Source: Paenibacillus whitsoniae (GTDB lineage Bacteria > Bacillota > Bacilli > Paenibacillales > NBRC-103111). From it: a stretch of DNA of 63,804 nt. Shown here in pieces: positions 48,496 through 57,189 of the stretch. The position numbers and the translations under genes are program-made. The notes below the pieces were generated by a model, which made no database searches, was not told where the DNA came from, and saw nothing but the letters and a program-made list of their open reading frames with translations. The DNA lies in assembly GCF_003955665.1 (NCBI RefSeq), contig NZ_RXHU01000055.1, positions 1 through 63,804 of the forward strand, written 5' to 3'. Numbering within the stretch: the stretch's first letter is position 1; each line of letters starts with the position of its first letter.

Positions 48496-48510
48496 ATAAA
48501 CCGCTTTCAT
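48496..48510. promoter_or_regulatory. Possible cre box
   Basis: Minus strand ATGAAAGCGGTTTAT, 13 of 15 positions of the cre consensus. It lies between the shared promoter element and the GH43 gene start, a position suited to CcpA roadblock. Confidence 0.35.
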
Positions 48511-48535
48511 TTCCGCTAAAAGCTTCGCTCCACGT

Positions 48536-48607
48536 TGCTTTCACTGTACTGCGATCCCTCCAGTCCAAGCCTTAAGAATCTTTAGGTCTTTCTGTACAAT
48601 TTTTGTT
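48536..48607 (-). promoter_or_regulatory. Shared 72-bp promoter element, copy 2
   Basis: Gapless 61/72 match to 38610-38681; the distal 40 bases differ at three positions only. -10-like TACAGT at 48548-48543. It drives the two-gene GH43 operon. Confidence 0.65.
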
Positions 48608-48754
48608 ATTTACCAAAATCTGCTTAAAACGGACTGTCAGGACTACAGGGTGATTAAATAGGAGACTCGTGTCCGTACACTCAAGAGATCTGACTTTTTT
48701 GAAATACAAAAAAAAACCACCCCCCTTAAGTATCAAGGAGTTTCAGGTTTTTCC

Positions 48755-48785
48755 TAGGAGGCGGTCGGAGACATTTGAACTCTAC
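48755..48785 (-). repeat. Old attachment-site scar: decayed tRNA-Leu 3' end
   Basis: GCGGTCGGAGACATTTGAAC and the next bases match the 3' end of tRNA-Leu(GAG) at 21 of 23 positions, then diverge. Like attL it is preceded by a terminator-like run (AAAAAAAACCACCCCC...CAGGTTTTT). The T arm no longer pairs, so it is not a tRNA. It is best read as the att copy of an earlier, now deleted insertion. Confidence 0.55.
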
Positions 48786-48860
48786 ACCATTCATTTACTT
48801 AGAAATCCTATCTGGAAAACTTCAAGAAATGCTCCAGATAAAAATGCCTTGTTGAAATGC

Positions 48861-48903
48861 AAAAAAACCTGAACCCTTATGTAATAAGAGTTACAGGTTT
48901 TTT
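48861..48903 (-). terminator. Original terminator of the tRNA operon, left of attL
   Basis: Inverted repeat AACCTG / CAGGTT with inner CTTAT / ATAAG, followed on the minus strand by TTTTTTTGC. It lies directly downstream of the displaced tRNA 3' end. Confidence 0.6.
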
Positions 48904-48964
48904 GTTGGGATGCGGTCGGAGAGATTTGAACCCTCACGCCTTGTGAGCGCCACCCCCTCAAGAT
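48904..48964 (-). repeat. attL: 61-bp copy of the tRNA-Leu 3' half
   Basis: 60 of 61 bases equal 63414-63474; the one change is A at 48922 for G. Similarity stops abruptly in the anticodon stem, after CTCAAGAT. It is the duplicated end made by site-specific integration into tRNA-Leu. Confidence 0.88.
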
Positions 48965-49079
48965 AAGGAACATTATCTTGTAAATAAGTTCTATCGGGCA
49001 AGAATCCAGTCGTATCAGGGAGTTTGAGGAATAAACATAAATTAGCCCCTATCTTCCGAGTTATAGAAGCGGAATATTC

Positions 49080-49099
49080 TTGACCAAAATCTTGACCAA
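49080..49099 (+). promoter_or_regulatory. Candidate integrase arm-binding repeats, left end
   Basis: Two direct copies of TTGACCAA (49080-49087 and 49092-49099), 12 bases apart. The same spaced pair, in the same orientation, occurs near the right end (63307-63324) and in part after the integrase gene. Confidence 0.4.
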
Positions 49100-49181
49100 T
49101 ATTTTCAACTTTGTTGAAACGAATTATAGGAAAAACACTCAAGCAAGTTTCTTTTCAACATATCTAACTCTACCATATCTT

Positions 49182-51698
49182 CTAGTAGCTTGGAACTTCT
49201 GTATACAAATTGAGAAAGCTCTCTACCTCTAAATTGTGTATAATAAGCAGCTCCTGAACCTTCTTTTCAGGAATATCTTTCAAATCAATCTCTTTAAATT
49301 CATCAAAGAATTTTAATACATTTGTATTAAGTTTTTTCAAGTTTCCTTCTCTCATAATACCAACTTCTAAATTAAAACCTGCGGCATGACTTATTTTTTT
49401 TGTTGGAATTATCATGATTCTCTTTACCTTAGCATCACCATAATTTGTTGAGAACCAAGCACAAGCATTATTCATTTGTCCAGTTTCTTCTTTTGCAATC
49501 TCCTTTCTGGAACTTAAAACTTTATTTTTACATTCAATAAGCAAATATTGATCATCCTTAACTTTCCATAAATTATCTGGACCTTCATTCCAAAGCTTAT
49601 CAGGTCTTTGGCTTACAAAACCTAATGCTTTAGCTAATTCATCAAGTGCCTTTTCAAATTTATCTGAATCAACACCAAATCTAAGTTGAGAAACAATTCC
49701 TTCAACATTTAACTTTAATCCCTCAAAATTCTCATGGGCCTTTAACCAATCAATAATATTCGTAATTCTCTTCAAACTAATAGCAGATATTTTTGAAATG
49801 ACTAAACCTTCTCTTGGTTTAAATAAGTACTCATTCTTTTTATGCGCACTAATTTGATATTTATTAGACTCACTTTTAGACGAAGGAAAAGTATAACGAG
49901 CAATTTCTTGTAGATACCAACCTTTCTCATCTTCCGACTTGATGTTAGTATCAATTAAACCTTGTATAATTGCTGCAGCATCAGAATAATTTCCTTGCCG
50001 ATATTTAATGTCGGCCTTCTGCTCAGCTTCGAATATGTTAAGAATTTTCTTTTCATCTGCCTGCTCTTCCATCTCATCCATACTTTCTTTGTAAAAATCT
50101 TTCCATCCGTCATCACGTTTAAGCAATTGATTTATTAAATTGATCAATGCTTGTTTTGCAGAAATCCCCCCCTTTATATCTTCCTGTGCGTATTCGCCGA
50201 TTTTCATTCCAATTTCTACTTGAGTTCTTGTTTGTTGAGAAAAAAACTTTCTTGTTTCTTTGCTTCGAATTAATTTAACAAGTTCGGTTCCAGTAACAAT
50301 TATTGCGCAGTAATCTTTTTCTCCTCTTACTCCCCGACCCAAACCTTGTTCAATTATTTGCGCAATTTTTATAGAAGTAACCTCACTGTTACTTCTACAC
50401 TGTTCGGTATATCGATCATCCAAAGATTCAGCAAACGGCTTTGAATCAAATATAAGAACCCGGCAAGCATTATCGGGAAGATCAATGCCATCATATCTAT
50501 TTACGATAACTAGAGATGAATTATATTCCTTATTCTTCAACTTTTCTATTTCTGTTACTATATTATCTTTTGTCGCTATAATTGCTCCGTACTTTTTCCA
50601 ATCGTCATAATATTTAGTACCCGGATTTAATGCAACTATTCCAAAAGTAGCCGCATTTCTCTTATGTGCAAATAAATGAACTATTTCAGTTCGTGTTAAT
50701 GACTCATCAATGAGAGATGGTATTAAAACCATCTTTTCACCTGACCATTTCTCATTTTCAATAATTAATGGATTTTGAACTGTTTTTGCACTTACACCCA
50801 GGCCCCTTATAAAAAATGAATCATCACTAATGGTTGCAGACATGAAAACTCGATGTGAGGCATTAAAGTAAGAACCGAATAACTCTAAAGGAGGTGCATA
50901 CGGAGTTATTTCAAGACTTTCACCAGAGATTATGCATCTACAATCCCTAATAATATCTTTTATGATTGGCCATGCGAATTTAATTTCTTTTAAATCTCGA
51001 CTCTTGGATAATATTTGAGCTACATCAACATGCTTATCCTGCCAATCCCAATATGGTACTGCCAAAAAAGATTCAAAGTCCTTATTCTTAATATCTGCAT
51101 AAGTACCAACAGCTTGCTTTTCAAGTTCTGGACCAAACAATGTTAATATCTCATCATAAACTTGACTGGTATTTTTCAAAGTAATCGTATATGAATTTTT
51201 AATATATCCTATACACGCATGAGCATCATCCATAAGTACGGTTGATACAGGCAATGACTTGGGTCCTAATTTAAATTTTGATTCGCCATTGAACAACTTA
51301 CTTACAGTTGTAATTAAAATGCTTTTCCCTTCTATAAATTCATCAGGTAAATCAGTTTTGGCTGCTGTACAATAGGTAATTCCAAACCTCTCAGCCTGGT
51401 CACACGTTTGTTGGACAAGATAATTATCTGGGCAAAGATATACTGCTGGGCCTGTTTCTTGATTTAATCTTGATTGAAGTAATAATAATCCAATTAGCGT
51501 TTTCCCCTGACCTGTATGCAGCTTTAAAATTACATCTTTGTCTTGTTTATGTTTATCGAACCACTTTTTTAATATTGTTTGCTGTACAGGTCTAATTGGG
51601 CCAATATCACTTGCTAAATCCAATGTATTGTATAATTCATTCGGATCAATAATTTTCTCAACGTGCTTTTTTAGCGTCTTTTTACGAAAATCTACCAC
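49182..51698 (-). CDS. SF2 helicase fused to PD-(D/E)XK-like nuclease, candidate defence protein
   Basis: 838 residues from GTG at 51698 after GAGGTG. Helicase motifs: Q-like region PIRPVQQ (35-41), Walker A HTGQGKT (61-67), Walker B DDAH (157-160), motif III MSATIS (about 290), and motif VI QGLGRGVRG (about 450). A helical middle follows (about 480-640). The C-terminal part (about 690-790) shows GPDNLW then LLIECKNK, an Asp...Glu-x-Lys pattern of the restriction-nuclease fold. Such fusions usually attack foreign DNA. The nearest upstream gene (52405) also has a nuclease-like motif, but a terminator lies between them. I do not recognise a named system. Confidence 0.75.
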   Translation of the reverse strand: MVDFRKKTLKKHVEKIIDPNELYNTLDLASDIGPIRPVQQTILKKWFDKHKQDKDVILKLHTGQGKTLIGLLLLQSRLNQETGPAVYLCPDNYLVQQTCDQAERFGITYCTAAKTDLPDEFIEGKSILITTVSKLFNGESKFKLGPKSLPVSTVLMDDAHACIGYIKNSYTITLKNTSQVYDEILTLFGPELEKQAVGTYADIKNKDFESFLAVPYWDWQDKHVDVAQILSKSRDLKEIKFAWPIIKDIIRDCRCIISGESLEITPYAPPLELFGSYFNASHRVFMSATISDDSFFIRGLGVSAKTVQNPLIIENEKWSGEKMVLIPSLIDESLTRTEIVHLFAHKRNAATFGIVALNPGTKYYDDWKKYGAIIATKDNIVTEIEKLKNKEYNSSLVIVNRYDGIDLPDNACRVLIFDSKPFAESLDDRYTEQCRSNSEVTSIKIAQIIEQGLGRGVRGEKDYCAIIVTGTELVKLIRSKETRKFFSQQTRTQVEIGMKIGEYAQEDIKGGISAKQALINLINQLLKRDDGWKDFYKESMDEMEEQADEKKILNIFEAEQKADIKYRQGNYSDAAAIIQGLIDTNIKSEDEKGWYLQEIARYTFPSSKSESNKYQISAHKKNEYLFKPREGLVISKISAISLKRITNIIDWLKAHENFEGLKLNVEGIVSQLRFGVDSDKFEKALDELAKALGFVSQRPDKLWNEGPDNLWKVKDDQYLLIECKNKVLSSRKEIAKEETGQMNNACAWFSTNYGDAKVKRIMIIPTKKISHAAGFNLEVGIMREGNLKKLNTNVLKFFDEFKEIDLKDIPEKKVQELLIIHNLEVESFLNLYTEVPSY

Positions 51699-52404
51699 TA
51701 CCTACATCACCTCATTTAAATATTGATCTTTATTCTTTAACATAACCAGAATACCAATGGTACTTGAATAATTTAATCCTTTACTCCGCATTGTAATCTC
51801 GATCATACTCCCATTAATGAAATATGTATTCGACAAAATATTATCGAATCCTCCATTATATTGGAATTAATTTCATACATTTAACATTTCACTTTCCTCC
51901 GCAAGGCCCGCGACTTCTCCCTTTTTCAGTAAATTTTGACCGTAGAAACTGCATATCAAATCGCTCTATTTGTAAGTGGAGGTGATTTTCCCCACAATTT
52001 ATAACGGTTAGCCCTATAAAAATCAAACGCCAGGGACAACTAACGTATTCCGCATTTAATCAGCCACTTTATTTTAGGACTCTATTATGAATTATTATCT
52101 TTACTGCGGCTTAGGTATCCGGTACAGAATCCAATTGTATATTATCTCCCTGACACCTATCAATGCATAGGAATTCTCACGATTGCCTGAAATGCAAAAG
52201 CCCGAACACAGCAAATGTGTTCGGCTTTATTTCTCCAAATTTTTTATTGATCGCTAGATGGACCTCTTTCATTAAGAGGAACTAAAATTCTGTCTACTGA
52301 TAAATTCTATTTATTCAAACTGCTCTTTAAGTGACAAAACGAAGAAGGACTTTATTAAATTCATTTCTGTATATACACTACCTATTTCGTTTGAGTTGAT
52401 AAAA
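51699..52404. other. 706-bp AT-rich intergenic region
   Basis: No convincing gene on either strand. It contains a dyad TTCGA-10 bases-TCGAA (51829-51848), a possible operator upstream of the helicase gene, and the repeated segment with terminator at 52131-52228. Confidence 0.5.
52131..52228 (+). repeat. Repeated segment ending in a terminator, copy 1
   Basis: CCAATTGTATATTATCTCCCT and the next bases resemble 58911-58945 (CAAATTATATATTATTTGCC...). Both copies are followed by a similar hairpin, here AAAGCCCGAACACA / TGTGTTCGGCTTT (52196-52228) with T-rich flanks. It may be a recombination or duplication trace bounding the 52.2-58.9 kb cargo. Confidence 0.5.
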
Positions 52405-54516
52405 TTAATTGTTCATACCAGCATATTTTATATATGGATTATCAACTAGCACGTACTCAAATGACTTAATATTAGGTAGATCATCATTCAGTATTTCTCT
52501 ATAATTAGTACTCATGCTACTGAATAAAGTTTTTGTATAAAAAGATTCTGATAAGAACCTTTTTAAATCTTCTATATTCGGTTTGACGCCAGTCCATATT
52601 CTTTCAACTACTTTTTTTTGAATTTCCCCCCCTACTTCAAACTCAACTACTTCAATATCAGGATCATGCCAAAATCTTCTCAGTGTTCTTACATCAGCGA
52701 CAAAACAATCTTCGATAATAAGACCAGTAAACTCAAAAATATTCAAACAAGCGATTTTTATTATTTTATCTCTGCCTGGAAATTCTTCAGGTAACTTTAA
52801 AGAGCATTTTCCACGAAAAACTTCCCAGTCTTCTTCCACAATGTTCTTCCGACGGTTCAACTGTTTAATAGCATCATCAAGTTGGGAGCGAGATTGTCTT
52901 ATCTCTTTTGGATTAAACGGCCTTTTTACACGTTTTGTTTCAATTAGAAGGATGTAGCTATCAAATTGAGCTACTGTGTCGAATTGCACCTGTTCTCCAT
53001 CACTAGCAATGAAACTGATCGGATTTGGATTCGTAACTATATGGCTCATCATTCTGAGGGATTCTGTAAGGTTCTCTTCATAGTGAGTACCCATTTTTTT
53101 AGGAGTACCTTTATAAATTTCAGCATTTAATTCAATAATTCGCTGATACTGCATTTGAACTAACAGTGAGGTCGTAAACAAAATGTTCTCTCCACTACGA
53201 ATAAACGGTTGGGAAAACAAATCAATTTTTTCTTCTTTTTCTCTTTTAAAGATAAATAATTCCAAACATTCTCTGGACTCGGTTTTACTTATTTCAGTGA
53301 ATTCTGATATTTTTTCCACTAAAAAACTAATTGGTACAGGGGGAACTAAAATTTCAAAATAAGTGAAAACACCATTTTTAATTTTCTCCGTCAAAAAATC
53401 ATGATAAATTCTCCCTAGGTATGAAAGAAATAAATAACACTTTTTAAAATTTTCATAAGAAATTTGCTTATTTTTACCGAATTTAAGTGAATCAAGTTTT
53501 GAATAGTACAACTGGATTAATTTACTTTCTGCGACCCTACACATAAGAATATCTAATCCCATACCTCTCTTGTGAGTTTCAGAGGTGTACAGAAAAATAG
53601 ATTCGAAATTACTAATATCATTAGTAATTTTAGATTTTATATGTTCTGATGCTATTAGTGCATTCTGTTCTTTATATTTTACTATGTTGCAAGTATTTAT
53701 AAACTCAAAAATATATCGCTTAACAGCTATCCTGTTACTTAAAAGTAGCTTTGGTTCAGAAGGTTCGAAAACGAATATTAATTTTTCTTCACTCAACTCT
53801 ATCTTAGTGATCCAGTTTAAGTATTTATAATTGCTCCAAACATCTTCAAGTGATTTTCTTAAATGAGCTAAGTATAGAACCTTATAAAAACCTACCTCAT
53901 CTAGTATCCCCAGAAAATCTAAAGATTTAGGTTCGTATTTTCTTATTTCTCTCTCTTTATTTTGATTATTTGCAGTAATATATTTTAATATAATCTCAGC
54001 ATATTCAATTGCACTTTCGGTAATATCACTAAGCGAGAGCATTTCGCTAGAGTCAGACAATTGATTTTGTACTGTTTCGTAGTTATATTCATTGACCCCA
54101 TTGTTGTTTATATTCTCTGAACCCACAAATAAAGATCGGAAGTGAATGAACTGAATATAGTTTGTTAACAATTGAAGTTGGTATTCATATGGTAATTTAA
54201 CGTATAGTATTTCTGTTAAGTTTTTAGTTATTTGATTATTATACTCCCCAATAAGCCGTACAATCTCTATTGCTTTGTGAAAATCACTTACTTGCAGGCA
54301 AATGGAATCATTGTCTTTAATTTTTTTATGAGCTTGAGCCAGAAGATTCATGACTTCTTTCTTTTTATAATATTCATTAAAAGGATCCGGAAAAATGTTA
54401 TTAATGAGTAATTTATGCACTGCCCTGTTATTATTTATGAAATAATTAATTAAATGATTGGATACTTCCTCAATATTACTATCTTTTAGGCTTGTCCTAA
54501 TTTCATCTAGGCTCAT
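52405..54516 (-). CDS. Unknown 703-residue protein with C-terminal nuclease-like motif
   Basis: ATG at 54516 follows an ideal GGAGGTATAG site. The first 450 residues are mostly helical, charged and Asn/Glu-rich, with no known fold. Near residues 505-526, VQFDTVAQFDSYILLIETK gives the Asp...Glu-x-Lys pattern of PD-(D/E)XK or NERD-like nucleases, followed by helix IRQSRSQLDDAIKQLNRR. There is no signal peptide or membrane segment. It is divergent from the P-loop operon at 54688. A role in defence is inferred from the island and the motif. Confidence 0.65.
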   Translation of the reverse strand: MSLDEIRTSLKDSNIEEVSNHLINYFINNNRAVHKLLINNIFPDPFNEYYKKKEVMNLLAQAHKKIKDNDSICLQVSDFHKAIEIVRLIGEYNNQITKNLTEILYVKLPYEYQLQLLTNYIQFIHFRSLFVGSENINNNGVNEYNYETVQNQLSDSSEMLSLSDITESAIEYAEIILKYITANNQNKEREIRKYEPKSLDFLGILDEVGFYKVLYLAHLRKSLEDVWSNYKYLNWITKIELSEEKLIFVFEPSEPKLLLSNRIAVKRYIFEFINTCNIVKYKEQNALIASEHIKSKITNDISNFESIFLYTSETHKRGMGLDILMCRVAESKLIQLYYSKLDSLKFGKNKQISYENFKKCYLFLSYLGRIYHDFLTEKIKNGVFTYFEILVPPVPISFLVEKISEFTEISKTESRECLELFIFKREKEEKIDLFSQPFIRSGENILFTTSLLVQMQYQRIIELNAEIYKGTPKKMGTHYEENLTESLRMMSHIVTNPNPISFIASDGEQVQFDTVAQFDSYILLIETKRVKRPFNPKEIRQSRSQLDDAIKQLNRRKNIVEEDWEVFRGKCSLKLPEEFPGRDKIIKIACLNIFEFTGLIIEDCFVADVRTLRRFWHDPDIEVVEFEVGGEIQKKVVERIWTGVKPNIEDLKRFLSESFYTKTLFSSMSTNYREILNDDLPNIKSFEYVLVDNPYIKYAGMNN

Positions 54517-54605
54517 CTATACCTCCAAGGGAAATTTATTAAAGTAATGGACAATCATTACTGTTTTGATGAGTATCTCTCTGAATAATATACCTTTCAT
54601 ATTTT

Positions 54606-54650
54606 TGATTTAAATCAGTCTTCATGACCATTCTACATACATGGTACAAT
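54606..54650 (+). promoter_or_regulatory. Candidate promoter/operator between divergent cargo operons
   Basis: Perfect 12-bp palindrome TGATTTAAATCA (54606-54617), 27 bases before a -10-like TACAAT (54645-54650). The -35 is poor. It would serve the plus-strand operon that starts at 54688. Confidence 0.3.
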
Positions 54651-54687
54651 ACGGGTATTAGTCGTAGTCCGAGAGGAGTAGCATACC

Positions 54688-55227
54688 TTGAGCTATTTAA
54701 TCTTTATTGGTGGAATACACGGCGTAGGAAAGACCACAATTTGTAATGAATTAGTAAATGCATGTCAAATTCCCGTTTACTCTGCAAGTAGAATTATCTC
54801 TGCGTTGAAAAATAAAGACTTGCCAGCGGATAAGTTAATTCCAGATATTGATCTTAATCAAGCGCTGCTTATTGAAGGTCTTAAGGAAGTTAAAACTAGG
54901 GAATCTGCCTTCATATTGGATGGCCATTTTTGTTTAATAAATGAAAAACGCACTATTTCAAAAATTTCTGAAGCAGTCTTTCAGAAATTAGAGCCAATAG
55001 CCTGCATTGTGATTACAGATAACGTGAACAACATCTCTAAACGTCTTAAAATGCGTGACAATATTGATTATGACGCTTCCTTTATTCGGCGATTCCAAGA
55101 TGAAGAAATTCATCACGCCATATTCCTAGCTAACAAGTTAAATATTCCACATTATATTTTTAATCAAAGTTTGAATTCAGCAACTCAGTTGCTTAACTTT
55201 ATCGAAGGACTAGGAGTGATGAAATGA
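54688..55227 (+). CDS. P-loop ATPase/kinase-like protein (AAA_17/adenylate-kinase-like)
   Basis: 179 residues from a TTG after GAGAGGAG. Walker A GGIHGVGKTT sits at residues 8-17. FILDGHF near residue 72 is a Walker-B-like strand, and RRFQDEE is a lid-like arginine region. The size and pattern suit a small nucleotide or metabolite kinase. Its last codon overlaps the PIN-fusion start in an ATGA junction, so the two are translationally coupled and probably work as one system. Confidence 0.75.
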   Translation: MSYLIFIGGIHGVGKTTICNELVNACQIPVYSASRIISALKNKDLPADKLIPDIDLNQALLIEGLKEVKTRESAFILDGHFCLINEKRTISKISEAVFQKLEPIACIVITDNVNNISKRLKMRDNIDYDASFIRRFQDEEIHHAIFLANKLNIPHYIFNQSLNSATQLLNFIEGLGVMK

Positions 55228-56723
55228 AAGTCTTACTCGATACTAATATAGTTATTTATCGTGAAACGAGCAATGTATTGAAAACTGATATTGGAATTCT
55301 TTTCAGATGGCTAGACAAACTGGGCTATACGAAATGTATCCATCCCATAACTATCGAAGAAATTAAAAGATATAAAGACGCGCAAACTGTTAATTCCATG
55401 ATAATTAAACTTGATAGTTATCATGTAATGAAAACCGTAGCGCCTATGCTATCAATTGTAAGTGGTGTATCTAAGCAATACGATAAAAACCCAAACGATT
55501 TCAATGATACCAAACTATTAAATGAATTAGCCGCGGGGCGAGTTGATGTTTTAATAACCGAAGATAGAAAAGTAGCCTTAAAAGCAGCGCGGCTAAACCT
55601 CGCTGATAAAGTATTTACTATCGACTCCTTTCTGGAAAAGGTAACTAGCGAACATCCCGATCTAATCAACTATAAGGTTCTATCCGTTACAAAAGAGTAT
55701 ATGGGGAATATTAACATTGATGATCCATTCTTTGATAGCTTGAAAGAAGACTACCGCGGCTTTGAAAACTGGTTTAATAAAAAATCAGATGAAATAGCTT
55801 ATGTTTGTAAGATGGATGATAGTGTGGCTGCCTTTTTATATTTAAAAATTGAAGGTGAAACCGAAAATTACTCTAACATATCCCCTCCTTTCACTAGAAA
55901 GAAGCGCCTAAAGATCGGAACATTCAAAGTGACAATGAATGGATACAAACTCGGAGAACGTTTTCTTAAAATTATCTTCGACAACGCGTTAAGATTCCGT
56001 GTCGACGAAATTTACGTCACTATTTTTGATAAAAGCATTGAACAAATAAGACTGATTAATCTGCTTATGGACTTTGGATTTACAAAACACGGTACTAAGG
56101 ATGGTACAGAGTTAGTATATACTCGTGATTTTCAACCAGCATTTGATGACATAAATCCAAAATACACATTTCCATATATTGATACGAACAAAGATATATT
56201 TATTACGCCTATATATCCTGAGTATCATACTAATCTACTTCCTGATTCCATACTGCGTACGGAATCACCATCAGATTATATTGAAAATGAACCTTTCCGG
56301 AATGCGATCAGCAAGGTTTTCATCTCCAGATCAATTGAAAGAAACCTTAATACTGGCGACATCATTGTCTTTTATCGAACTGGTGGGTACCACGAAAGTG
56401 TTGTTACAACTATTGGTATTGTCGAAAGCATCGTCACTAACATTAAAGACCCGCAGCATTTTATTGATCTATGTAGAAAGAGAAGCGTTTTTAGTGACAA
56501 AGCCCTCTTAGAGTATTGGCACTATAAAAAAAGTAGACCTTTTATTGTTAATTTCCTTTATGCATATTCTTTTCCAAAGCGAATTAACATGAGAAGACTG
56601 ATTGAATTAGGGGTAATTCAAAATGTTCACTCAGCTCCACGGGGATTTGTGCGAATCACATATCAGAACTTTATTGACATCATTAGGGAGGCTCAGATCG
56701 ATGAACGTATTGTTATCAATTAA
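55224..56723 (+). CDS. PIN - GNAT - PUA-like triple fusion protein
   Basis: 499 residues. The N-terminal PIN ribonuclease-like domain (1-145) has MKVLLDTNIVIY with Asp6, Glu in IEEIKRY, and the acidic C-part RVDVLITEDRKVALKA. The middle GNAT-type domain (about 155-310) reads FENWFNKKSDEIAYVCK ... GYKLGERFLKIIFDNAL. The C-terminal domain (about 330-499; KVFISRSIERNLNTGDIIVFYRTG, TIGIVESI) looks like a PUA/ASCH/EVE-type RNA- or modified-base-reading fold. PIN domains cut RNA, and GNATs acetylate aminoacyl-tRNA or protein in several toxins. The next gene encodes an ASCH protein. A conflict or toxin role is inferred. Confidence 0.72.
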   Translation: MKVLLDTNIVIYRETSNVLKTDIGILFRWLDKLGYTKCIHPITIEEIKRYKDAQTVNSMIIKLDSYHVMKTVAPMLSIVSGVSKQYDKNPNDFNDTKLLNELAAGRVDVLITEDRKVALKAARLNLADKVFTIDSFLEKVTSEHPDLINYKVLSVTKEYMGNINIDDPFFDSLKEDYRGFENWFNKKSDEIAYVCKMDDSVAAFLYLKIEGETENYSNISPPFTRKKRLKIGTFKVTMNGYKLGERFLKIIFDNALRFRVDEIYVTIFDKSIEQIRLINLLMDFGFTKHGTKDGTELVYTRDFQPAFDDINPKYTFPYIDTNKDIFITPIYPEYHTNLLPDSILRTESPSDYIENEPFRNAISKVFISRSIERNLNTGDIIVFYRTGGYHESVVTTIGIVESIVTNIKDPQHFIDLCRKRSVFSDKALLEYWHYKKSRPFIVNFLYAYSFPKRINMRRLIELGVIQNVHSAPRGFVRITYQNFIDIIREAQIDERIVIN

Positions 56724-57072
56724 ACCAGAATTTGCAAATAAGATTTTTTCAGGTGATAAACGATATGAATATCGTAAGACCATATTCAAAAGAAATGATA
56801 TTACTAGGGTTGTTGTCTATGCTACTGCTCCTATAAGCCGTATTATTGGTGAGTTTGAAATTGAATCAATTCTGTTTGATGATGTTAACTCGCTATGGGA
56901 AGAAACCAAAGCTTATTCTGGAATTGATGAACAGTTTTTCTTTGAATATTTCACTAAGAAGGAAAAAGGATATGCTATTAAAATTAAAAGTTATGAGAAG
57001 TATCAGAGGTCTAAAAAATTAGACGAAGTGTATTGCTCAGGTCCCCCCCAATCTTTTGCATACATTGATTAA
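56701..57072 (+). CDS. ASCH domain protein
   Basis: 123 residues from ATG at 56701 after GGGAGG, overlapping the fusion gene by 23 bases. LLSIKPEFANKIFSGDKRYEYRK matches the ASCH opening, with the conserved Lys/Glu-Arg region, and VVVYATAPISRIIGEFEI forms the beta-barrel core. ASCH domains belong to the PUA superfamily and bind RNA or modified nucleosides. It is the third gene of the operon. Confidence 0.82.
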   Translation: MNVLLSIKPEFANKIFSGDKRYEYRKTIFKRNDITRVVVYATAPISRIIGEFEIESILFDDVNSLWEETKAYSGIDEQFFFEYFTKKEKGYAIKIKSYEKYQRSKKLDEVYCSGPPQSFAYID

Positions 57073-57091
57073 GCTATAAGCTCGAAACGAA

Positions 57092-57155
57092 ATTATTCCC
57101 TTTAAATAGGCAAGCGCCATTATAGGTACATTACAGCCTACTTAGAGGGAATAAT
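57092..57155. terminator. Bidirectional hairpin between convergent genes
   Basis: 20-bp inverted repeat (57092-57111 with 57136-57155; 18 of 20 paired) opening ATTATTCCCT. It lies between the ASCH gene and the converging GNAT gene and should stop transcription from both sides. Confidence 0.65.
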
Positions 57156-57189
57156 ATCGAATTAAACAGTTTATAGATAAATCAACAAA

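Noticed and set aside
48755..48785. A second functional tRNA-Leu
   Set aside because: Only about 23 bases match and the T stem is broken; no 5' half follows.
48891..49142. Minus-strand open frame of 83 codons across attL
   Set aside because: It runs through the tRNA-derived repeat and has no good start site or motif; it is a chance frame made by the junction.
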